A stretch of DNA of 6,156 bases from positions 1-6,156 of the forward strand of contig JAGCIZ010000140.1 of the NCBI GenBank assembly GCA_017648235.1, read 5' to 3'. A program made the position numbers and the translations under genes. This document shows, in pieces, positions 5,523-6,156 of this stretch (positions are counted from its first letter, which is position 1; each line of letters opens with the position of its first letter). The stretch is from Paludibacteraceae bacterium. Its GTDB lineage: Bacteria > Bacteroidota > Bacteroidia > Bacteroidales > Paludibacteraceae. Under the pieces are notes generated by a model. The model saw nothing but the letters and a program-made list of their open reading frames with translations. It was not told the origin of the DNA and ran no database searches.

Positions 5523-6156
5523 TTATTTCTTTTCCACTTTCATTGTTCTTACAATGTTTCCTGCTTCGTTGCTGATGCGGATGAGGTAAAGACCTGCAGT
5601 TCCGTTCACACCGAATTGTTTGATTTCGCCATTTGTGGCTCCGAAGGTTTCTGCATAAATCTTTTCGCCATTCAAATTGAAGATTTCCACGTTATAGTTG
5701 CCTTCTTTAGCAAACATCACGAATACTTCGTTGACGAATGGGTTAGGATATGCGTACATATTTTCAATACCTTCTTCTGTTACCGATTCAAGACCTACAT
5801 AAGCTTCTTCGTCGATAACAATGATGGTTTTTTCCAATGTCTCAGAAGTTCCCCAACCATTTTTGAGTGTCAAACGAGCTTTGAATGTTCCTTCAGTAGT
5901 ATACACAGCCTTGATGCTACCATTGGTTGCAGTGTGAGTTTCTCCTGACAATTCCGCTCCTTCAATTTCCCATTCAGGAACTGTAGTGATAACGTTAGAA
6001 CCTGTAAGCAACGGACTTCCTGCTAAGAAGATAGGAGCAGTAGGGTAATCAAGACATTCTCCACTTCCTAATCCGTCAGTTCCGTTCCAAGCTGGCTGAC
6101 CTGCTTCTGGCTCAAAACTAACTAGCGCAGTTTTCCAACATTGTGTACTTACGAAG
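5523..6156 (-). CDS. T9SS cargo protein: PKD-like domain plus type A C-terminal sorting domain (C-terminal part, cut by window edge)
   Basis: The minus-strand frame is open from the right edge to TAA at 5525-5523, giving 210 C-terminal residues. The often-predicted start near 6011 is an internal TTG, and coding continues upstream of it without a stop. Numbered from the first whole codon, residues 1-35 belong to an unrecognised upstream domain. Residues about 36-115 look like an immunoglobulin-like PKD domain: PEWEIEGAEL, then VYTTEGTFKARLTLKNGWGTSE. Residues about 132-210 are a type A T9SS sorting domain: NMYAYPNPFVNEVFV, EIFNLNGEKIYAE, GLYLIRISNEAG and a basic KVEKK end. This domain directs export across the outer membrane by the Por system, followed by cleavage and attachment to A-LPS or release. 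The catalytic or binding domain lies outside the window, so the function is unknown. By eye it is richer in G+C than the operon. Confidence 0.88.
   Translation of the reverse strand, partial: FVSTQCWKTALVSFEPEAGQPAWNGTDGLGSGECLDYPTAPIFLAGSPLLTGSNVITTVPEWEIEGAELSGETHTATNGSIKAVYTTEGTFKARLTLKNGWGTSETLEKTIIVIDEEAYVGLESVTEEGIENMYAYPNPFVNEVFVMFAKEGNYNVEIFNLNGEKIYAETFGATNGEIKQFGVNGTAGLYLIRISNEAGNIVRTMKVEKK

Noticed and set aside
5616..5948. Plus-strand 110-codon open frame
   Set aside because: It is antisense to the T9SS cargo gene, with Phe- and Cys-rich composition typical of a shadow frame.
1..6156. CRISPR array, insertion sequence, tRNA, riboswitch or prophage-like signals
   Set aside because: I found no direct-repeat array, transposase motifs, terminal inverted repeats or tRNA cloverleaf sequence; the coding density is ordinary and intergenic gaps are too short for a riboswitch, except 700-845, where no known riboswitch core is visible.

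Overview
The window looks like chromosomal DNA from an AT-rich member of the Bacteroidota, most likely order Bacteroidales. Four things support this: a C-terminal type IX secretion (T9SS) sorting domain on one surface protein, a fragment of the Bacteroidales 'xanthan lyase / golvesin C-terminal-like' family, -7 boxes of the form TAnnTTTG characteristic of Bacteroidota sigma factors, and start codons preceded by A-rich sequence rather than clear Shine-Dalgarno motifs. No mobile element, CRISPR array, tRNA or rRNA is visible.

Layout. (1) Positions 1-699, minus strand: the N-terminal 233 residues of a secreted xanthan-lyase/golvesin-family protein, cut by the left window edge. (2) Positions 700-845: a divergent intergenic region with one TAnnTTTG box per strand and a perfect 8-bp inverted repeat just upstream of the plus-strand box. 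(3) Positions 846-5454, plus strand: five tightly spaced genes (gaps of 9-18 nt) that are probably one operon. They encode a periplasmic cyclophilin-type prolyl isomerase with a large helical insertion, an FtsE-like ABC ATPase, a membrane-anchored M23/LytM-fold protein that has lost catalytic histidines, a polytopic Wzx/MATE-type flippase, and the 16S rRNA methyltransferase RsmE. (4) Positions 5471-5500: a strong stem-loop that can end transcription from both sides. (5) Positions 5523-6156, minus strand: the C-terminal part of a T9SS cargo protein with a PKD-like domain and a type A sorting domain, cut by the right window edge.

Functionally the operon centres on the cell envelope: protein folding in the periplasm, an FtsE ATPase next to a LytM-fold protein (elsewhere FtsEX controls LytM-fold partners such as EnvC or PcsB), and a lipid-linked glycan flippase, with a ribosome-modification gene at the end. 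The most interesting observation is that the LytM-fold protein keeps the three expected zinc ligands but has tyrosine at both catalytic-histidine positions. This makes it a candidate non-enzymatic, EnvC-like partner of FtsE(X). Most of the rest is ordinary Bacteroidales core genome, and I do not see a clearly new multi-gene system.
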